A stretch of DNA of 64,000 nt from Cryobacterium soli (GTDB lineage: Bacteria; Actinomycetota; Actinomycetes; Actinomycetales; Microbacteriaceae). Below the pieces are notes generated by a model that saw only the letters and a list, made by a program, of their open reading frames with translations, had not been told where the DNA came from and searched no databases. The first letter of the stretch is position 1; each line of letters begins with the position of its first letter. The stretch spans positions 2,232,001-2,296,000 of the forward strand of contig NZ_CP030033.1 in the NCBI RefSeq assembly GCF_003611035.1, written 5' to 3'. Positions 60,769-64,000 of this stretch are shown here, one piece after another. The position numbers were made by a program, and so were the translations under genes.

Positions 60769-61818
60769 TTAGGGAACGCGGCCGATCCACTCGTCGGTGC
60801 TGAACTTGCTCTCGACCAGGTCGGCGGCCTTGGCATATTCCTCATCGGTGATATCTCCAGGCGTGGCCCCGTACAGGCTCGTGAAGGTCTGCTTCATGCG
60901 GTCGATGATCTCGGCCCGGCTGAGCCCGGTCTGGCTGCGCAACGGATCCACGCGCTTGGCGGCGCTGGTGATGCCCTTGTCACTGAGCTTCTCCCGGCCG
61001 ATGCGCAGCACCTGCACCATCTTCTCGCCGTCCATGTCGTAGCTCATGGTCACGTGGTGCAGCACGGCACCGCTGCCTAGGCGCTTCTGCGCGGCACCGC
61101 CGATCTTGCCGGTGGGGCTCGTGATGTCGTTGAGCGGCTGGTAGTGCGCGTCGATACCGAGCGACTTGAGGGCCGTGATGACCCACTCGTCGAGGAAGGC
61201 ATAGGAATCGGCGAAGGTCATGCCGTGCACGAGCTCGGTGGGCGCGTAGATCGAATACGTGATCACGGAACCGGCCTCCATGAACATCGCGCCGCCACCG
61301 CTCACCCGGCGCACCACGGTGAAGCCGTGCTTCTCGGCGTTGACCGCGTCGACCTCGTTCTTGAGCGACTGGAAGCTGCCGATGACGACGGCGGGCTCGT
61401 TCCATTCCCAGATGCGCAGGGTGGGCTGGCGACGGCCCTCGCCCACCTCGACGGCCAGGACCTCGTCGAGCGCCATCTGCATCACGGGCGGCACGGCCTT
61501 GGCGTGGATGAGCTGCCAGTCGTAGTCGCGCCAGCTGCTCGCGTGGGCGAGTGAACGCCGCACGGCCACGGCGACCGACTCGGGTGAGAAGCCGAGCAGG
61601 GTGGCCTCGGGCGGCAGTGCCGCCCGCACGGCAGCGGCGATGGTCGCCGCGTCGCTGTCGGCGGCGAGCCCGTTCACCGCTTGGTTGATGTCCTCGAGGG
61701 CATCGTCGGGTTCGAGGAAGAAGTCGCCGGCCAGGCGGAAACCGCTGATGACGTTGTCGACGACCTCGAGGTCGACCACAACGAGCTTGCCGCCAGGAAC
61801 CTTGTATTCACCATGCAT
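60769..61818 (-). CDS. lplA: Lipoate-protein ligase with fused N-terminal accessory domain
   Basis: 349 residues. The first 90 residues (MHGEYKVPGGKLVVVDLEVV onward) look like the small lipoate-ligase accessory (LplB-like) domain placed in front. The catalytic part has RRVSGGGAMF and the lipoyl-AMP lysine in SPTGKIGGAAQKR. It activates free lipoate and transfers it to E2 or GcvH proteins. Leaderless: TAGGCT lies 6 nt before the ATG. Confidence 0.9.
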   Translation of the reverse strand: MHGEYKVPGGKLVVVDLEVVDNVISGFRLAGDFFLEPDDALEDINQAVNGLAADSDAATIAAAVRAALPPEATLLGFSPESVAVAVRRSLAHASSWRDYDWQLIHAKAVPPVMQMALDEVLAVEVGEGRRQPTLRIWEWNEPAVVIGSFQSLKNEVDAVNAEKHGFTVVRRVSGGGAMFMEAGSVITYSIYAPTELVHGMTFADSYAFLDEWVITALKSLGIDAHYQPLNDITSPTGKIGGAAQKRLGSGAVLHHVTMSYDMDGEKMVQVLRIGREKLSDKGITSAAKRVDPLRSQTGLSRAEIIDRMKQTFTSLYGATPGDITDEEYAKAADLVESKFSTDEWIGRVP

Positions 61819-61824
61819 GAGCCC

Positions 61825-61830
61825 AGCCTA
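61825..61830 (-). promoter_or_regulatory. -10 element of a leaderless promoter for lplA
   Basis: TAGGCT on the minus strand, 6 nt before ATG 61818. Confidence 0.5.
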
Positions 61831-62721
61831 ATCGTCGGTCGGGGCCGTCCCTGCGGGCTCGGGAAGGTGCGCATCGAGCCAGGAGACCAGGTCGGCGAGG
61901 ACCTCGTCGCGGTTGGTCTCGTTGAACACCTCGTGCCGGGCGCCGGGGTAGACGATCACCCGCACATCCGTCAGCCCCGACCGGTGCCGGTAGGCCTCGG
62001 CCAGCTTCTGGGCGCTGCGTTCTCCGCCGACCGGGTCGTCGCCCCCGACCTGGATGAGCAGGGGCAGCCCGGCGGGGAGGCCGCGCGCCGGGCGGCCGAG
62101 GATGCGGGCGGCATCGCGCAGCCCGAACAACGTGGCCAGCGGCACGCTCGTCGTGAGCGGATCGGCCACGAACGCCGCCGCCACGGCCGGGTCCCGGCTG
62201 AGCCATTCGGCTCCGGTCGAGCCCAGGTGCTTGTGTTTGCGGTTGAGGTCGCCGCTGTCGAGGTAGCCGGGCCAGCGGTAGGCGGTGCCGGTGAGAACGA
62301 CGGCCTGGTAGTCGTCGGGATGCTGGTTGACGAGCATCTGGGCCATGAACGACCCCCAGCTGTGGCCGACGAGCACCAGCGGCAGGGGCGGGACCCCCGG
62401 CTCGGCCTGCTCGATCGCTAGGCGGCGGATCTCGGCGGTGAAGCCGTGCACGGCCGCGACAGCGGCGCGCAGGCCGCCCGGGCCGAGCCGGCCGAGCATG
62501 TCGGCGTTGCCGCCGTGCTGGCGCATCCCGGTCTGCCCGTGGCCACGGTGATCGTCGGCGTAGACGGTGTACCCGGCCAGGTTCAGCGCGCGCGCCACCT
62601 CGCGGTAGCGCAGGGCGTGTTCGCCCACCCCGTGCACGAGCTGCACGATGGCGCGGGGATGGTCGACCGGCCAGGCGTAGTACACGATGGGGACGCCGTA
62701 TTCGTCAATGAAGGTGGGCAC
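61828..62721 (-). CDS. Alpha/beta hydrolase (monoacylglycerol lipase-like)
   Basis: 297 residues from GTG 62721 (CAGAAT 6 nt before). Nucleophile elbow VLVGHSWGSFMAQML, oxyanion segment HGVGEHALRYREVA, and the His near VYPGARHEVFNE. The pattern ADDHRGHGQTG is shared with monoacylglycerol lipases and lysophospholipases. The stop lies 10 bp from lplA and inside its promoter, so it may read through into lplA. Confidence 0.9.
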   Translation of the reverse strand: MPTFIDEYGVPIVYYAWPVDHPRAIVQLVHGVGEHALRYREVARALNLAGYTVYADDHRGHGQTGMRQHGGNADMLGRLGPGGLRAAVAAVHGFTAEIRRLAIEQAEPGVPPLPLVLVGHSWGSFMAQMLVNQHPDDYQAVVLTGTAYRWPGYLDSGDLNRKHKHLGSTGAEWLSRDPAVAAAFVADPLTTSVPLATLFGLRDAARILGRPARGLPAGLPLLIQVGGDDPVGGERSAQKLAEAYRHRSGLTDVRVIVYPGARHEVFNETNRDEVLADLVSWLDAHLPEPAGTAPTDD

Positions 62722-62727
62722 GGGCTC

Positions 62728-62733
62728 ATTCTG
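62728..62733 (-). promoter_or_regulatory. -10 element of a leaderless promoter for the hydrolase gene
   Basis: CAGAAT on the minus strand, 6 nt before GTG 62721. Confidence 0.35.
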
Positions 62734-62737
62734 CCGT

Positions 62738-62803
62738 AACTGGTGCCCGTGCGGACATCTGCGCCCGGCACACCGGGTGCAGATGTCCGCACCGGGACCA
62801 GTT
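62738..62803. repeat. 66-bp palindromic repeat element, near-perfect copy
   Basis: Arms of about 30 bp: AACTGGTGCCCGTGCGGACA and, in inverse, AACTGGTCCCGGTGCGGACA, each continuing TCTGC. It should form a long stable hairpin. Related to the copy at 16345-16410. Confidence 0.85.
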
Positions 62804-62852
62804 GTGGGCGCCGCACGGCGCTCCGGAGGCCGCTGGCGGGCCCGCGGGAATC

Positions 62853-62867
62853 ATTAGCATGGCTAAT
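62853..62867. promoter_or_regulatory. Candidate MarR operator
   Basis: ATTAGC-ATG-GCTAAT is a perfect inverted repeat (6+3+6) 18 bp before the MarR gene; a second related half-site pair, TTAGGCTAA, follows at 62871. The usual position for autoregulation. Confidence 0.55.
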
Positions 62868-62885
62868 TTGTTAGGCTAAGTAATC

Positions 62886-63356
62886 ATGACTCTCCTTCCT
62901 CCGACTCCCCCTGCCGCGGCGGCGCACACCAAGCGCCGCACCGTCGCCGAACTGAGCCACGACTTCCGGCTGGCCAACGGCCGGCTCGCCCGGCGCGTGC
63001 GCCAGGAACAGGCCGAGAACGAACTCACCGGCGGCCAGTTCTCAGCCCTCGGCGCCGTCTTCCGGCTGGGGCCGATGACCCTCAGCGCGCTCAGCGAGGA
63101 GGAACGGGTCACCCCGCCCTCGATGAATCGCACCGTGAACGCGCTGGTGCAGGCGGGCCTGGTCGACCGGGCCGGCTCGGCCGAGGACGGCCGCAAGGTC
63201 ATCCTCACCGTCACCCCGGCCGGGCTGGCACTGGTGAAGGAGACTCGCCGCCGCCGCGATGACTGGATCGCCAAGCGCATCCTGCGGCTCACCCCCGAGC
63301 AGCGCCAGGTTCTGGCCGCCGCCACCGACATCATGAAGGAGCTCACCGACAGTTGA
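62886..63356 (+). CDS. MarR family transcriptional regulator
   Basis: 156 residues. The winged HTH is MTLSALSEEERVTPPSMNRTVNALVQAGLVDRAGSAEDGRKVILTVT, split around the recognition helix. It precedes and overlaps the MFS transporter gene, so it probably regulates that pump and itself through the palindromes upstream. Confidence 0.92.
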   Translation: MTLLPPTPPAAAAHTKRRTVAELSHDFRLANGRLARRVRQEQAENELTGGQFSALGAVFRLGPMTLSALSEEERVTPPSMNRTVNALVQAGLVDRAGSAEDGRKVILTVTPAGLALVKETRRRRDDWIAKRILRLTPEQRQVLAAATDIMKELTDS

Positions 63357-64000
63357 GTGCAATGTTCCGCTCCCTGAGCGTGGTCAATTACAGGATCTGG
63401 TTCGCCGGCGCCCTGGTGTCCAACGTGGGCACCTGGATGCAGCGCACGGCCCAGGACTGGATCGTGCTGACCCAGCTCACCGACTACAACGCCACCGCGG
63501 TGGGCATCGTGATGGCCCTGCAATTCGGGCCCCAACTGCTGCTGATGCCGTGGTCGGGTCTCATCGCGGACAGGTTCGACCGGCGCAAGCTGCTGATGCT
63601 CACCCAGACCCTGATGGGCATGCTGGCGCTAGGGCTGGGCATCATCACCGTGACGGGCGTGGTCGAGCTCTGGCACGTCTACCTCTTCGCCCTCGGCCTG
63701 GGCGTGGTGGCCGCCATCGACGCTCCCGCCCGACAGACCTTCGTCTCCGAACTGGTTCCCGACGACAACCTCTCGAACGCCGTGGCGCTCAACTCGGCCT
63801 CGTTCAACGGCGCCCGGCTGATCGGCCCGGCCGTGGCCGGCGTGCTCACGGTGGCGGTCGGCGCCGGCTGGGTCTTCCTGATCAACGCCGTGACCTTCGC
63901 CTTCACGGTGTTCGCCATGACCCTGCTCCGCACCAAACAACTCCGCAAGCAACCGCGCGCGCCGCGCGAGCGCGGCCAGCTCTTGGCCGGTTTCCGTTAC
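63353..64000 (+). CDS. MFS transporter, 3' end cut by the window
   Basis: 216 codons visible, no stop before the window ends. It begins at TTG 63353 (AAGGAG 11 nt upstream) overlapping the MarR stop by 4 nt; ATG 63362 is the alternative. The frame FRSLSVVNYRIWFAGALVSN, GTWMQRTAQDWIVLTQL and the loop ADRFDRRKLLML are the EntS/DHA3-type MFS pattern, with VAAIDAPARQTFVSELVP and NSASFNGARLIGPAVAGVL. Export of a small compound under MarR control is likely. Confidence 0.9.
   Translation, partial: MSAMFRSLSVVNYRIWFAGALVSNVGTWMQRTAQDWIVLTQLTDYNATAVGIVMALQFGPQLLLMPWSGLIADRFDRRKLLMLTQTLMGMLALGLGIITVTGVVELWHVYLFALGLGVVAAIDAPARQTFVSELVPDDNLSNAVALNSASFNGARLIGPAVAGVLTVAVGAGWVFLINAVTFAFTVFAMTLLRTKQLRKQPRAPRERGQLLAGFRY

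Overview
The window is 64 kb of GC-rich DNA from an actinobacterium. Gene content and style (DUF222/HNH protein, LytR-CpsA-Psr protein, bS22 micro-protein, F420-type luciferase-like oxidoreductase, many leaderless promoters) point to the family Microbacteriaceae, and Cryobacterium or a close relative is my best guess. That placement is inference from recalled protein styles, not from a search. Almost all of the window is ordinary, densely packed chromosome. I see no integrase, transposase, phage module, CRISPR array, rRNA or origin. Three tRNA genes are present: Arg-ACG, Ser-GCT and Ser-TGA.

Layout. 0-9.2 kb: Ser-rich lipoprotein, Dabb and glutaredoxin-like pair, HAD phosphatase, bS22 with an HTH protein, ArsR regulator, TrkH/TrkA potassium uptake pair, proC, CDF transporter with a glutamine amidotransferase, tadA, upp. 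9.2-11.6 kb: a Cys-rich leader peptide with a possible attenuator ahead of a receiver-less winged-helix regulator, then a glycolipid-binding-like protein. 11.6-17 kb: a LuxR-type two-component system divergent from an ABC exporter with two permeases, MarR, DUF1918, Nudix. 17-25.3 kb: glutaminase, two membrane proteins, tRNA-Arg, MFS pump, and two secreted proteins, one a chaplin-like repeat protein with a sortase motif. 25.5-29.6 kb: a translationally coupled TetR / unknown / class III aminotransferase / MFS operon. 29.6-38 kb: small membrane protein, flavodoxin-like protein, type B carboxylesterase, HxlR with a divergent quinone-reductase-like SDR, FBP-domain protein, GGDEF-EAL protein, metallophosphoesterase, DUF389 protein. 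38-48 kb: LicD/methyltransferase fusion with a coiled-coil partner, two tRNA-Ser genes, LCP protein, HAD, serS, diacylglycerol-kinase-like protein, pheA, pgm. 48-53.7 kb: two paralogous amidase-domain exoproteins, a VanY-type carboxypeptidase, an NAD(P)-binding protein, DUF222/HNH protein. 53.8-64 kb: sugar ABC importer under a LacI regulator with twin operators, LLM oxidoreductase with an orphan DNA methyltransferase, GNAT, lipoate ligase, alpha/beta hydrolase, MarR and a truncated MFS gene.

The most interesting signals are: the five-repeat, cysteine-free chaplin-like cell-wall protein with a just-duplicated 168-bp unit (23385-24641); the leaderless Cys-rich leader ORF (9495-9599) ahead of a winged-helix regulator; the coupled PLP enzyme/exporter operon (25561-29579); the LicD-methyltransferase fusion; two families of dispersed palindromic intergenic repeats; and about twenty start codons placed 6-8 nt after a TANNNT-like hexamer, a signature of leaderless transcription.
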